Origin: Akkermansia sp.
GTDB taxonomy: Bacteria > Verrucomicrobiota > Verrucomicrobiia > Verrucomicrobiales > Akkermansiaceae
Assembly: GCA_017517805.1 (NCBI GenBank)
Contig: JAFWYD010000081.1
Location: 1 to 64,000 of the forward strand
DNA length: 64,000 nucleotides
Direction of reading: 5' to 3'
The translations under genes were made by a program, and so were the position numbers. The notes beneath the pieces were generated by a model. The model searched no databases. It had not been told where the DNA came from and saw only the letters and a program-made list of their open reading frames with translations. The stretch's first letter is position 1. Every line of letters begins with the position of its first letter. Positions 25,771-34,852 of this stretch are shown here, piece by piece.

Positions 25771-28049
25771 CACTTTTTCTTGGGAAGGAGATTCGGGTCA
25801 ACTGTGGGACCTGCGGGGGTATTGTGCTTCACCTCCATGGAGTAGACTTCTCCCTTGAAGCTGCTTCCCAGCATATCCAGCGGCAGGACAAAGGTGTTGA
25901 TGATACCCTCCTTCATGTTGGCAAAGCGAGTGTTGGTGCAGGTGCCGGCAGGGGTGCCGTTGATGAAGAGCTGGGTGCTACCAGGCTTGCCCACCAGTTG
26001 CAGCCTGACCTTCTCACCTACCGGCAGCTTGCAGTTGAAGCTGAATTCCATGCTGTCGCTGCGGCGGAAGCCAATGGAGCCATCGCTCAGAGCTGCGCAG
26101 AAGACACCCGAATCCCCCTTGAGCAGCACTTGCTCCTCGCCCGGTTTCGGGGCTTCCTTGAGCATGAGTTCCATGTTCAGCACGTAGTCCGGCCCCATGC
26201 TCGGCTTGCCGATTTCATAGGGCAGGGTTTCAGGCTTGCAGCTGAAGCTGGCACCGTTTTCCCAAAGGGCATAGGGATTAAGGCAGGGAACTTTGTTCAG
26301 GCTGCTCAGCAGGGTCTGGTGTTCCGGATAGCTGGAGCGGCGCTCATCGCTGCCCCACATCTTGCCAGCCAGCACATCGACCGACTTGCTGAACATGTGC
26401 CAGATATCATAGGCTCCGTAGCCCACGTAGTTGAGGTCAATCATGTCGTTCCAGATACCGAAGGCGGCACCCAGCAGCTGCGGATGGCCGGAAGGGATGG
26501 TCTGGTCAGCAATTTGGTTGACTTTCCAATGCTCATGTACCCAGCCGTGGCGGGCATCCATGCGGTAATAGGGGGCAAAGGGCACGATGTAGAGAGCGCC
26601 GTCGTTGGTGTTGATGACATCGAATCCCTGGTTGATGGAATCCCAAGCCTTGGCCCAGCCCCCATTCCAGAGGTTCATCTGTACGCCCTTGGAATGCACC
26701 GGGGTATTGCCTTTCTTGGTGTTCAGGCTGCCCCATACGCGCGGAGTGTATCCCTTGCTCTGCACCATTTTGAGCAGAGCATCGGTGTAGGCTCGGTAGT
26801 GCTCGGCATCTCCATGGAATTCATCGGCACCCACGTGCATGACGCTGCATTCTCCGAATACTGCCTTCTGTTCATTCTGCGGCAGCAGGTATTCATCAAA
26901 TACTTTTTCGACAAACTTGAGGGTTTCGGGGTTTGCTGCATCCAGCATTTCGCAACCGCGCTTGTTGCGGCTCTTGTAGATGAGATCGGGACGCACCCGG
27001 GTGAAGGAGAGTGCGTGGGCGGGAGTGTCGAACTCGGGTACGATGTTGACACCGCGCTGCTGGGCGAAGTCGATGAAGTCGCTGAATTCCTGCTTGGTGT
27101 AGGACAGGTCATCGGCGGTCAGGGACTGGCCGTTTGCTCCCTTCATGCTGGATTCCAGACGGAAGGCAGTGTAGGATTTGACAAAGGGATCCTCACCGGC
27201 ATCCACGTATTTTTCATGGAAGATGTAGTTATCGTTCAGATGAATATGCAGGTCATTCATCTTGAACCATGCCATGTACTTGACCACATCCTTCACATAG
27301 CTCAGCGGGATAGGCAGGCGGCCGACATCCAGCAGGAAGCTGCGCACCTGGTAGCGGGGGATATCCAGGGCTCGGCCACAAGGGGCAGCACCGTTGCCCT
27401 GCTGTAGCATCTGCAGAATCGAACGTGTAGCCCAGTAAAGACCGGTTTCAGTTGCGGCGGCTGCGGCAATACCTTTATCCTGGGTGATATCGAGCGTGTA
27501 GCCTTCCTTGCCCAGTACTTCGTTGCTGCTGATAGACAGTGTAATATCAGCTTTCGTGCCGACAGGGACAAGGTCTGCTTTGCATTGCAGCATCTCTTCC
27601 AGTTCGGCCACAAAACTGGCGGCAAAGGGGGCATCGGTTGCAATTTTAACGAAGGAACCCAGCTGATACTTGCCGGTGCTGCCTGCCCAGTTCAGCAGGG
27701 CGGGAACCACCTGCGGTGCCGGGTTCGTATGGGCCGCCACAGCCTGCAAGCCGGGAACAGTCACATCATAATCGCGGGACACGGCCTCCTGCCCATCCTT
27801 GCGCACCACAAAGCTGACCTTGACGGTCGTATCGGTAAGGGGCGTGATTATGCTGCCATCCGGGCGGATAATCTGCTCGTAGTCGGCACCCAGCAGGCGG
27901 ACTTCGCCACCCGGCACCGTGGGGAGCTCGAGTTTCTGACCAGCGGTGCGCTGCACCACCTTCAGGTTGTCTGCAATGTCTTGTAGAGTCTCTGCCATAA
28001 GCGGTGCTAAGGAGAGAGCGGCCATCATCAGGAATGCGGTCTTTCTCAT
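25770..28049 (-). CDS. Secreted beta-N-acetylhexosaminidase, GH20 (paralog A)
   Basis: The enzyme (759 aa) should remove terminal GlcNAc or GalNAc from glycans such as mucin O-glycans. A signal peptide (MRKTAFLMMAALSLAPLMA) is followed by an Ig-like domain, a GH20b-type alpha/beta domain (about 115-240) and the catalytic barrel. The catalytic Asp-Glu pair lies in HVGADEFHGD near residue 405. FKMNDLHIHLND and NIVPEFDTPAHALSF are further GH20 landmarks. The C-terminal 170 residues look like a beta-sandwich. The tail ends PKKK, echoing the lysine tails at 14.5-16.7 kb. It is about as long as its neighbour and matches it along the whole length. Confidence 0.93.
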   Translation of the reverse strand: MRKTAFLMMAALSLAPLMAETLQDIADNLKVVQRTAGQKLELPTVPGGEVRLLGADYEQIIRPDGSIITPLTDTTVKVSFVVRKDGQEAVSRDYDVTVPGLQAVAAHTNPAPQVVPALLNWAGSTGKYQLGSFVKIATDAPFAASFVAELEEMLQCKADLVPVGTKADITLSISSNEVLGKEGYTLDITQDKGIAAAAATETGLYWATRSILQMLQQGNGAAPCGRALDIPRYQVRSFLLDVGRLPIPLSYVKDVVKYMAWFKMNDLHIHLNDNYIFHEKYVDAGEDPFVKSYTAFRLESSMKGANGQSLTADDLSYTKQEFSDFIDFAQQRGVNIVPEFDTPAHALSFTRVRPDLIYKSRNKRGCEMLDAANPETLKFVEKVFDEYLLPQNEQKAVFGECSVMHVGADEFHGDAEHYRAYTDALLKMVQSKGYTPRVWGSLNTKKGNTPVHSKGVQMNLWNGGWAKAWDSINQGFDVINTNDGALYIVPFAPYYRMDARHGWVHEHWKVNQIADQTIPSGHPQLLGAAFGIWNDMIDLNYVGYGAYDIWHMFSKSVDVLAGKMWGSDERRSSYPEHQTLLSSLNKVPCLNPYALWENGASFSCKPETLPYEIGKPSMGPDYVLNMELMLKEAPKPGEEQVLLKGDSGVFCAALSDGSIGFRRSDSMEFSFNCKLPVGEKVRLQLVGKPGSTQLFINGTPAGTCTNTRFANMKEGIINTFVLPLDMLGSSFKGEVYSMEVKHNTPAGPTVDPNLLPKKK

Positions 28050-28056
28050 GTCATGT

Positions 28057-28084
28057 ATGTTAACATCTGGTTAATGTAAAGCAA
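28057..28084 (-). promoter_or_regulatory. Promoter of GH20 paralog A, predicted leaderless
   Basis: On the minus strand, -35 TTGCTT (28079-28084), 16 bp, -10 TAACAT (28057-28062), 7 nt before the ATG. Confidence 0.5.
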
Positions 28085-28112
28085 GCTAAAATTAGCAGCA
28101 AAAGATCGGGAA

Positions 28113-30338
28113 TTATCTGACTTCAAGACGGAAAATCTTGCCGTTGAATGAACTACCGAGTGATTCCAGTGGCAGGATGAATGTTGTCATGCATCCTTCC
28201 TTGCGCAGCGGGAAACGGATGTTTTCCGGTTCGCCGGCAGAGACTCCATCAAGGCGAAGCTCTGTCTTGCCCATGGTGCCGATGAGTTCCAGCTTGACCC
28301 GTTTTCCTGCCGGGAGCTTGGCATTGAAGGCAAACTCCATACTGTCGTTGCGGCGCAGGGTGATGCGGCCATCCCTGCCAGCGGCCAGCAGCTGCCCTTG
28401 GCGAGACCCCAGCAGCACCTGTTCCTCTCCGGGTACCGGTTCCTCGGGCATCATCAATTCCATGGTCAGGTGGTAGTCCGGTCCCTTGGAGCCCTTGCGG
28501 AGCCGCATGGGGGTAAGCCCTGGCTCCATGCTGAAACTCTCCTCGTTCAGATACAGCGGGTTGCAGAAAGGAATTCCGCCAACTTTGGCTGCCAGTGCTT
28601 TGTGTTCATCAAAACTGCGGGGTGCCTCCGGTTGCCCCCACATTTTCTGGGAGAGGACATCCACCATGTTGCTGATGGTGCTCCACAAATCGATTGCACC
28701 GTAACCGCGGTGCAAACGGTCAATTTCATCGTTCCAGATAGCAAAGGCAGCCCCCAGCAGCTGGGGATGACCGGCAGGCAGGGTTTCATCTCCAATGACG
28801 TTCGGTAACCAGTTCTCGTAGAGTTGTTTCTGGTGATTATCTGCCCGGTAGTAGCCCGCGAATGGCACAATATAGAGCGCTCTGTCGTGTGTGTTGATGA
28901 CATCGTACCCCTGGTTCACACTATCCCAGGCTCTGGCCCAGTCTCTGCTCCACAGGTTCATCTGCACTCCTTTGCTGCGCACGGGAGTACTGCCTTTCTT
29001 GGCATTCAGACTGCCCCAGATACGCGGGGTGTGTCCACGCTGCTGAATATGCCCCAGCAGGCCATCCGCAAATTGGCGGTAATCCTCGGCTGCGCCAAAG
29101 AATTCATCTGCTCCTACATGCACAACCGGGCAATCTGCAAAGGCGGCTTTCTGGCCTTGCAGGTATTCATCCCACACCTGGGTAATGAAACTGAGAGTCT
29201 CCGGTTTTGCTGCATCAAGCATTTCGCAGCGGCGTTTGGCGTGATTCATGGGCCCCTGGTAAATCAGATCCGGGCGCACGCGGGTGAAGGAGAGGGCATG
29301 CCCGGGAGCATCGAACTCCGGCACGATGTTCACCCCGCGCTGCTTGGCAAAGTCTACCAGCCCGCGGAATTCTTTCCTGGTATAAAACAAGTCCTGGGCG
29401 GTGAGAGGGGTGCCGTCAGCCCCCTTCATTTCGCTTTGCATGCGGAAGGCTGCGTAGGATCTCCGGAATGGGTCTTCACCTGCATCCACATAATGCTCGT
29501 GGAAGATGTAATTATCGTTCAGATGCAGCTGAAGATCGTTCATTTTGTACCACGACATGAGGCGTACGACATCCTTCAGGTAATCCATGGGGATAGGCAG
29601 ACGGGCAACATCGAGCATGAAGCCGCGCAGTTGGTAGCGCGGTGCATCCCAGGCCATCCCCTCGGGCAGGGCGGTGGGGGTCTGCACCAGCATCTGCAGC
29701 AGCGTGCGACTGCCCCAGTACAGTCCCTGGGTGCCCGGAGCAGCAACGCTGACCATTCCCTTAATGATAGCCATGCAGTAGTGCTCGTTATCGCGACCCT
29801 TGCTGCGACTGAACACGATGGTGGCATCCTCGGTTCTATCGGTACGCCTGGCGGAGTATCCCTCGGGCAGCACAGCATTCAGCTCGCGCACCAGTTCGGG
29901 GATAAAGCTTTCCTTCCCGTAGACCAGAACTTCTTTGGGAAGTTCAAATTGCCCTTTGCCACCTTTCCAGTTCAACAGCTCGGGAATGACGTGCGGCTTG
30001 GGATTAGCATGGGTGCGTTTACCCCTGGCCGATCCGGGAATAGTGACTTCATAATCCTTGCTGATGGCAGACTGGCCCTTTTTACTCACGTTGAAGCTCA
30101 ATCGCACCACCGTATCATCCAATGGCCTGGTAATACGCCCTTTACTATCCACAATCTGCTCATAATCAGCCCCGAGAAGGGAAATCTCCATCCCTTTCAC
30201 CTTCGGAATCCGGATTTTCTTATCAGCCGCAGCTGGCTGACGAATCGGCAATGAATCCGCAATTTGCCGGAGATCCTGGGCCGTCAGCGGCAACACGGCT
30301 ATGAAAGCACTCAGCGCAAGAAGAGGACGAAGTCTCAT
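28113..30338 (-). CDS. Secreted beta-N-acetylhexosaminidase, GH20 (paralog B)
   Basis: The protein (741 aa) has the same order of parts as paralog A: signal peptide (MRLRPLLALSAFIAVLPLTA), Ig-like domain, GH20b-type domain, catalytic GH20 barrel and C-terminal beta-sandwich. The catalytic pair is in HVGADEFFGA near residue 408; YKMNDLQLHLND and NIVPEFDAPGHALSF are conserved. It lacks the lysine tail. Long identical stretches with paralog A point to tandem duplication followed by divergence, perhaps for different linkages. The ATG at 30338 gives a proper signal peptide and is preceded by a promoter; a longer frame upstream is rejected. Confidence 0.93.
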   Translation of the reverse strand: MRLRPLLALSAFIAVLPLTAQDLRQIADSLPIRQPAAADKKIRIPKVKGMEISLLGADYEQIVDSKGRITRPLDDTVVRLSFNVSKKGQSAISKDYEVTIPGSARGKRTHANPKPHVIPELLNWKGGKGQFELPKEVLVYGKESFIPELVRELNAVLPEGYSARRTDRTEDATIVFSRSKGRDNEHYCMAIIKGMVSVAAPGTQGLYWGSRTLLQMLVQTPTALPEGMAWDAPRYQLRGFMLDVARLPIPMDYLKDVVRLMSWYKMNDLQLHLNDNYIFHEHYVDAGEDPFRRSYAAFRMQSEMKGADGTPLTAQDLFYTRKEFRGLVDFAKQRGVNIVPEFDAPGHALSFTRVRPDLIYQGPMNHAKRRCEMLDAAKPETLSFITQVWDEYLQGQKAAFADCPVVHVGADEFFGAAEDYRQFADGLLGHIQQRGHTPRIWGSLNAKKGSTPVRSKGVQMNLWSRDWARAWDSVNQGYDVINTHDRALYIVPFAGYYRADNHQKQLYENWLPNVIGDETLPAGHPQLLGAAFAIWNDEIDRLHRGYGAIDLWSTISNMVDVLSQKMWGQPEAPRSFDEHKALAAKVGGIPFCNPLYLNEESFSMEPGLTPMRLRKGSKGPDYHLTMELMMPEEPVPGEEQVLLGSRQGQLLAAGRDGRITLRRNDSMEFAFNAKLPAGKRVKLELIGTMGKTELRLDGVSAGEPENIRFPLRKEGCMTTFILPLESLGSSFNGKIFRLEVR

Positions 30339-30345
30339 ACTCCCT

Positions 30346-30373
30346 ATCCTATCAGATACTTGACATGGGTCAA
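30346..30373 (-). promoter_or_regulatory. Promoter of GH20 paralog B, predicted leaderless
   Basis: On the minus strand, -35 TTGACC (30368-30373), 16 bp, -10 TAGGAT (30346-30351), 7 nt before the ATG. An SD-like AGGGAG also lies between the -10 and the start. Confidence 0.45.
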
Positions 30374-30426
30374 GCTCAAAGAACAGGGGTGTCTTACAGA
30401 AGCAGGCTTCGAAGTGACAGAAAAAA

Positions 30427-30579
30427 TCAGCGCCGGTTGCGGTAAATAACCCCTCGCATATTGCAGGCTGGCAGCGCTTCATCGTTGGTTATCTGGTAGT
30501 TCTGATACGGCTCATCCGACACGTGGTTGCATGATGCGAGCAGTCCCAGACTAAGAAAGAAAAAATGGCAGAATCTCAT
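30427..30579 (-). CDS. Small lipoprotein (50 aa)
   Basis: A short frame starting MRFCHFFFLSLGLLASC has a good lipobox (LLASC) after a hydrophobic stretch, so it is probably a lipoprotein with a mature peptide of about 34 residues (ending YRNRR). The function is unknown. Its ATG overlaps the stop of the NERD-helicase gene (ATGA at 30576-30579), which supports that it is translated. It is the last gene of the clpP-clpX operon. Confidence 0.65.
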   Translation of the reverse strand: MRFCHFFFLSLGLLASCNHVSDEPYQNYQITNDEALPACNMRGVIYRNRR

Positions 30580-32312
30580 GAGAATGAAGCAATGTAGCGT
30601 TCGACAAGGGCCTTACCGGCGGTAGATGGAACAATGAAGAGCCCGTAGCGGGCGCGGGTACAGGCAGTATAGAGTTCTTTCATATCAAAGCCCCGGCTTT
30701 CTCCCAGTCCGATGATATCGGTGACGATGATGTAGGCTGCTTCCTGACCCTTGTATGATTTGATGGTGGAGGCAAAAATCTGCGTGGAATCTGGCTGCCT
30801 GCAGGCATGGCGGCGAGCGGCGGCGTGTTCTGGTGATTCATCTGGCGGGGCGGTGGCCAGGTCAGGCACCAGATTCAGACAGCAGCGCGGGTGCGAGGTT
30901 CTCCACGGGGATAGAACCACGATGTCGCGCGGTTTCACTTCCGGCGATTGCTCCAGCAGCTTGCCGATGATGTCTTGCACGATGCTGGCGCGTTCCTGCG
31001 GTGTCTCTGCCGCCGGTGCTATCGTGACTCCTGCTCCGGTCATGGGTAGAATCTCGCAGCTTTGCTCGGCAGCCGGGAGCATGGAGCGGCAGAACCCGGC
31101 AATCTGCCGGGCGTTGCGCAGGTTTCGGCTCAGATGCAGTCGGGTGGGGAGTCCGGGCATCTGGTCATAGCGGTCATACAGGTCCTGGTTCTTATCGGCG
31201 AAAATGCAGAACTTCCCGCCGGGAATCAGCATGGCCCGGATAATCTGCCACCAGGACTGTCGGAAATCCTGCGCTTCATCCACAAAAATGGCATCGTAGC
31301 GGGGCTGGTCGGGGAGCAGGGCGTTGATTTGCCGCAAGGCTGCATCGGGCAGTCTGTCACCATCGCCGGTGTAATTAACGAGGTAGCCGAAGCCCCTCGG
31401 CAGGAGAATCTGCTGGATGCAGAAATCGTGAAAGGTGCTGATGAGCAGTTTTCCTTGTTGCTCTGCAAGCAGAGGATGCTGTTGCAGCTCATCGGCCATG
31501 GCGTGGTTGAAACAGAGCACCAGCACATGCGGATGCCCATCGTCGGGTGCGAGGGCAGCCAGATTGGCAGCCTCCGCACATGCCATGACGGTCTTGCCGC
31601 TGCCCGCGCATCCTTCCACGCAGATGCCGCCCGTGGATTCTCTCAGGGCCGGGAGCAGCTCCAGCAGGTGAGCGGCTGCCATATCCATCTCCCGCAGGTA
31701 GTTGGTAATGCTGAGCTTGAAATGCACGCTGGGAGCCAGTGCTTCTGTGATTTTCTGAACCCGCTGTGCCGACATACGCTCTGCCTGCCCCAGTACAAAG
31801 AGTGATTCGATGCGTTGCTGCAACGCCGGCAGGTTTTCTGCGCCGCAGAGATAAAGTGAATCCAGCGGCAGGTTTCCACAGGACTCATCCGTTGCGTCTG
31901 CGTGGGTGAGAATGGCCATGTGGCGGTGTTCCGGCCAGCGGTGCGGAGCCTTGGGAAGGCAACCGCAATGTGCCAGACTGCGCATGATTTTCTGCAGGGC
32001 AATGTTTGCCTGCTCGAGCGGGGCTTGCACATGGGTTACCCACTTATCGTGGTCGTGCCGCCTGCTTTGCCACTTGCCATTCTGGATGCGGACCTGAGGC
32101 CAGTCTTTCACTTCGATGACGATGAGGCCATGCTCAGGCCAGAGAATGACGAAATCCGCTTCGTAGTGTACGAATCGCTCGTTATCGCGGTAGTCTTCCT
32201 TGCAACTGTGGAAAATGACCCATTCGGCCGGTAGCTGCGCCATGGCCTCATACACGAGGCGTTCGCCACGTTGCATGTTCTGCTCAGGAATGCGGGAGAA
32301 AAGCTGCGCCAT
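30576..32312 (-). CDS. NERD-domain superfamily I helicase-like protein
   Basis: The protein (578 aa) joins an N-terminal NERD (nuclease-related) domain with a UvrD/PcrA-like SF1 motor. The NERD part (about 15-130) contains YEADFVILWPEHGLIVIEVKDW, with Asp and Glu-x-Lys residues like those of restriction-type nucleases. The motor has Walker A (EGCAGSGKT, about residue 232), Walker B (FVDEAQD), a motif IV Arg region (LSRNLRNARQIAGF) and late motifs STIKSYKGQEA and YTACTRARYGL. NERD-helicases are thought to act in DNA repair or defence. It sits in a housekeeping operon 9 bases after the DUF3592 gene. Confidence 0.85.
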   Translation of the reverse strand: MAQLFSRIPEQNMQRGERLVYEAMAQLPAEWVIFHSCKEDYRDNERFVHYEADFVILWPEHGLIVIEVKDWPQVRIQNGKWQSRRHDHDKWVTHVQAPLEQANIALQKIMRSLAHCGCLPKAPHRWPEHRHMAILTHADATDESCGNLPLDSLYLCGAENLPALQQRIESLFVLGQAERMSAQRVQKITEALAPSVHFKLSITNYLREMDMAAAHLLELLPALRESTGGICVEGCAGSGKTVMACAEAANLAALAPDDGHPHVLVLCFNHAMADELQQHPLLAEQQGKLLISTFHDFCIQQILLPRGFGYLVNYTGDGDRLPDAALRQINALLPDQPRYDAIFVDEAQDFRQSWWQIIRAMLIPGGKFCIFADKNQDLYDRYDQMPGLPTRLHLSRNLRNARQIAGFCRSMLPAAEQSCEILPMTGAGVTIAPAAETPQERASIVQDIIGKLLEQSPEVKPRDIVVLSPWRTSHPRCCLNLVPDLATAPPDESPEHAAARRHACRQPDSTQIFASTIKSYKGQEAAYIIVTDIIGLGESRGFDMKELYTACTRARYGLFIVPSTAGKALVERYIASFS

Positions 32313-32321
32313 GGCAACATA

Positions 32322-32906
32322 TCAGGCTTGCTTTTTCTTGCGCGGACTACGCTTCCGGGGAGCAGAACTGCCGGCTTTTTTCTTCTTCTGCGTGCCTTTT
32401 TGCTGGCCTTTACCACGCTGGCGGGGAGATGGTTCGGGTATATTGCGTTCCTTCAGGAAGAACCAGAGCAGCAGCGCCAGGACACCGCCCCCAAGCTGCA
32501 TGCACTCCCACCCCCAGATGAATTTCCACTTGTGGATGTGGGCGCGGCTCGGGTCGAGTTCCGGGGTGATGACCTCCACCTGCTGGCCTACCGTGTAGTC
32601 CGTGTCATCGGCATCGGTCATCATGCGGTCAATCACCAGCCCGTTGGGTACGGTGTAGCGCACGATGGCCTGGTAGGAGGTGGAGCCTCCCAGGGCGAGA
32701 TTCCCGTGGCTCAGGGCTTCGCTGGTGGATTCAAACGGCTTCTGGAGCACATCTGTGACCGTGGCGGTGACCACCACTGATTCATGCACATACATGGCCG
32801 TGCGCAGGAGTTTGACGAGTGCGATGCCGGTAATCAGGATGCCCGCCACGAGGAACAACCTGTTTGCCCGCGGGCCTGCCAGTTGTTTCAGAAATGTCTT
32901 GACCAT
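32322..32906 (-). CDS. DUF3592-type membrane protein with lysine-rich tail
   Basis: The protein (194 aa) has two membrane helices (about 15-35 and 134-150) flanking a beta-rich external domain of the DUF3592 type (VVVTATVTDV, then YQAIVRYTVPNG and DYTVGQQVEVI). The last 40 residues are a highly basic cytoplasmic tail rich in Lys, Arg and Ser (KKKKAGSSAPRKRSPRKKK). The function of DUF3592 proteins is not known. It is 9 bases upstream of the NERD helicase and 1 base downstream of the nuclease-like gene. Confidence 0.7.
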   Translation of the reverse strand: MVKTFLKQLAGPRANRLFLVAGILITGIALVKLLRTAMYVHESVVVTATVTDVLQKPFESTSEALSHGNLALGGSTSYQAIVRYTVPNGLVIDRMMTDADDTDYTVGQQVEVITPELDPSRAHIHKWKFIWGWECMQLGGGVLALLLWFFLKERNIPEPSPRQRGKGQQKGTQKKKKAGSSAPRKRSPRKKKQA

Positions 32907-32907
32907 A

Positions 32908-33795
32908 TCAGTTGACAGCTACCCGGTGTTCAAACGCCTCCACCCGTCCCCGGCTGGTGCAGCCGCGAGCCCATTGCAGCACAACGGCAGTATCCGGCAT
33001 GGCTGCTGCTGCCCGGGCTGAGAGCTCGCGGTGACGTGGCCGTGCCAGCGTGGTCTGGGGCAGACTGGCCAGCAGAGTGCGCGCATCATCTGTGCTGAGC
33101 CGGAAAATCTCATCGGCGCGGGGCATGGCTACCAGCGCATCCTCATCGGCATCCAGACAGCGGATTCCCACGCCGTAGCGTGCAGCCAGGTTGGTCAGCT
33201 CATCCTCGTTTACCGCGCCCGGCAGAAGAAGAAGCTCGCATTCCTGCGCCCACTGGCCACAGGCCAGCGCGCGGAAAAAGGCCTGGCGGCAGCTTTCTTC
33301 ATCATCCGCAAAGCCTACGCAGATAGCGCGGAAAGAGAGTTCGGACTCTTCCCCCTCCATGATGTAGGCCCCCTCCGTATCCCAGGCACCGGCTGGCCAT
33401 TGCACGGCTACCAGGTCCGGGTGGTTCCAGCTCTCCTCTCCCTCTACCGGGTAGACGAATACGCCTTGGCCAGCGGTGTCGTACAAACGCACCGCCAGTG
33501 CCATGGCTTTGTGGAGCATGGTATCGCCCTCGGCGTTGCCTCCGAATACATGCTGCAGGCTGGGGGATTCCCCCTCGCTGCGCAGGTAATAGCCCTGGCC
33601 GTTCTCCACCCTTGCCAGGCAGGATTCCGGATCCAGGGCGATGAAGGAGAATTGGGAGCGCAGGGAGTGGTCGGAATAGGCATCACCCAGCACCGCGCGC
33701 ACGCGGGCGATGAGTTCTTTGCCCTTGATGGCGTTTTCTGCTTTCTCTGGCAGAAGGGTGGGCAGAATCTCGTTCAATTTTTCCCTGAGACTCAT
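32908..33795 (-). CDS. HARE-HTH plus degenerate restriction-nuclease-like protein
   Basis: This 295-aa protein is not from a family I can name with certainty. The first 75 residues (KGKELIARVRAVLGDAYSDH and following) resemble a winged-helix HARE-HTH domain. The middle part has SWNHPDLVAVQWP, then RQAFFRALACGQWAQECELLL and ARYGVGIRCLD, an order like that of the COG2958-type group that couples HARE-HTH to a PD-(D/E)xK nuclease fold. The expected ExK after the Asp is missing (SELSFRAICV), so catalysis is doubtful. It lies between tsaD and the DUF3592 gene with gaps of 5 and 1 bases. Confidence 0.55.
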   Translation of the reverse strand: MSLREKLNEILPTLLPEKAENAIKGKELIARVRAVLGDAYSDHSLRSQFSFIALDPESCLARVENGQGYYLRSEGESPSLQHVFGGNAEGDTMLHKAMALAVRLYDTAGQGVFVYPVEGEESWNHPDLVAVQWPAGAWDTEGAYIMEGEESELSFRAICVGFADDEESCRQAFFRALACGQWAQECELLLLPGAVNEDELTNLAARYGVGIRCLDADEDALVAMPRADEIFRLSTDDARTLLASLPQTTLARPRHRELSARAAAAMPDTAVVLQWARGCTSRGRVEAFEHRVAVN

Positions 33796-33800
33796 AGCGA

Positions 33801-34850
33801 TTACTTTCTTAATTGCACTCCGGCCAGTTTCAAATTAGGGTCGACAGGGGTGTCGAGGGGCGAGAAATCGCCGCTGCGGGCTCGAAGCATGCCGGCAAAG
33901 GCAATCATGGCAGCGTTGTCGGTGGTGAGGCTGTTCGGCGGCAGGATGAGTTCGATGTGGCGGCGTTCGCACATGCGCTGCAACTGCTCTCGCAAGCCCC
34001 GGTTGCAGGAAACACCACCGGAAACAGCCAGTACCTTGTGGCGGCTCTTCCGGAGTGCTTTTGCGGCCTTGTGCAGCAGCACATCAATAATGGCCTGGCG
34101 CACCCCGGCGCAGAGGTCGCACATGGTCTGCTCGTCCAGGTCGTGGGGATTTCCGCTCGCGACCAGCTTGGGCAGGGTATACAGCACAGCCGTCTTGAGC
34201 CCGGAGAAGGAGAAATCCAGGTGGTCATCATGCATCATCGGCCGCGGGAGCTTGAAACGCCCGGGGTCGCCTTTTTCTGCGAGCTTGTCAATTTCCGGGC
34301 CTCCCGGGTAGGGGAGGTCGAGCATCTTGGCTACCTTGTCGAACGCTTCACCCGCGGCATCATCGCGAGAGCGCCCCAGCAGGGTGTAATCACCAGCCCC
34401 CTTCACATCAATGAGCAGGCTGTGCCCGCCGCTGACCACGAGGCTGAGATTCGGCACGAGTCCCTGAGGGTATGTGATGAAGGGGGAAAGCATGTGGCCC
34501 TCCAGGTGATTGACTGCCACAAAGGGCTTGCGCGCAGCCAGCGCCAGTGCCTTGGCTGCCGTATTGCCTACCAGGAGTGCTGCAACCAGTCCAGGGCCAG
34601 CCGTGCTGGCAAACACATCGACCTGGTGGATGCTGCGCCCGGCCTTTTCCAATGCTTCCTGAAGCACGGCCGGGAGATTGGCCGAGTGGTTGCGCGAGGC
34701 GAGTTCGGGAATGACCCCGCCGTACATGCGGTGCAGGGGAATCTGGGTTGAAATGACTGAGCTGAGAAGCCGGGGCTGCCCGCTGCCGGTGTCCTCAATG
34801 AGGGCAACAGCCGTTTCATCGCAACTTGATTCGATTCCCAGTACCAGCAT
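33801..34850 (-). CDS. tsaD: tRNA threonylcarbamoyladenosine transferase TsaD
   Basis: TsaD (349 aa) transfers the threonylcarbamoyl group to A37 of ANN-decoding tRNAs together with TsaB and TsaE. The ASKHA fold begins LVLGIESSCDETAVAL. The metal-binding histidines are in NHLEGHMLSPF, the phosphate loop is SLVVSGGHSLL, and the late motif is NSLTTDNAAMIA. The length is typical. Partner genes are not in the window. It begins 2 bases after clpX ends. Confidence 0.96.
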   Translation of the reverse strand: MLVLGIESSCDETAVALIEDTGSGQPRLLSSVISTQIPLHRMYGGVIPELASRNHSANLPAVLQEALEKAGRSIHQVDVFASTAGPGLVAALLVGNTAAKALALAARKPFVAVNHLEGHMLSPFITYPQGLVPNLSLVVSGGHSLLIDVKGAGDYTLLGRSRDDAAGEAFDKVAKMLDLPYPGGPEIDKLAEKGDPGRFKLPRPMMHDDHLDFSFSGLKTAVLYTLPKLVASGNPHDLDEQTMCDLCAGVRQAIIDVLLHKAAKALRKSRHKVLAVSGGVSCNRGLREQLQRMCERRHIELILPPNSLTTDNAAMIAFAGMLRARSGDFSPLDTPVDPNLKLAGVQLRK

Positions 34851-34852
34851 GA

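Noticed and set aside
30339..30482. N-terminal extension of GH20 paralog B
   Set aside because: It would place 48 residues before a perfect signal peptide and overlaps the predicted promoter.
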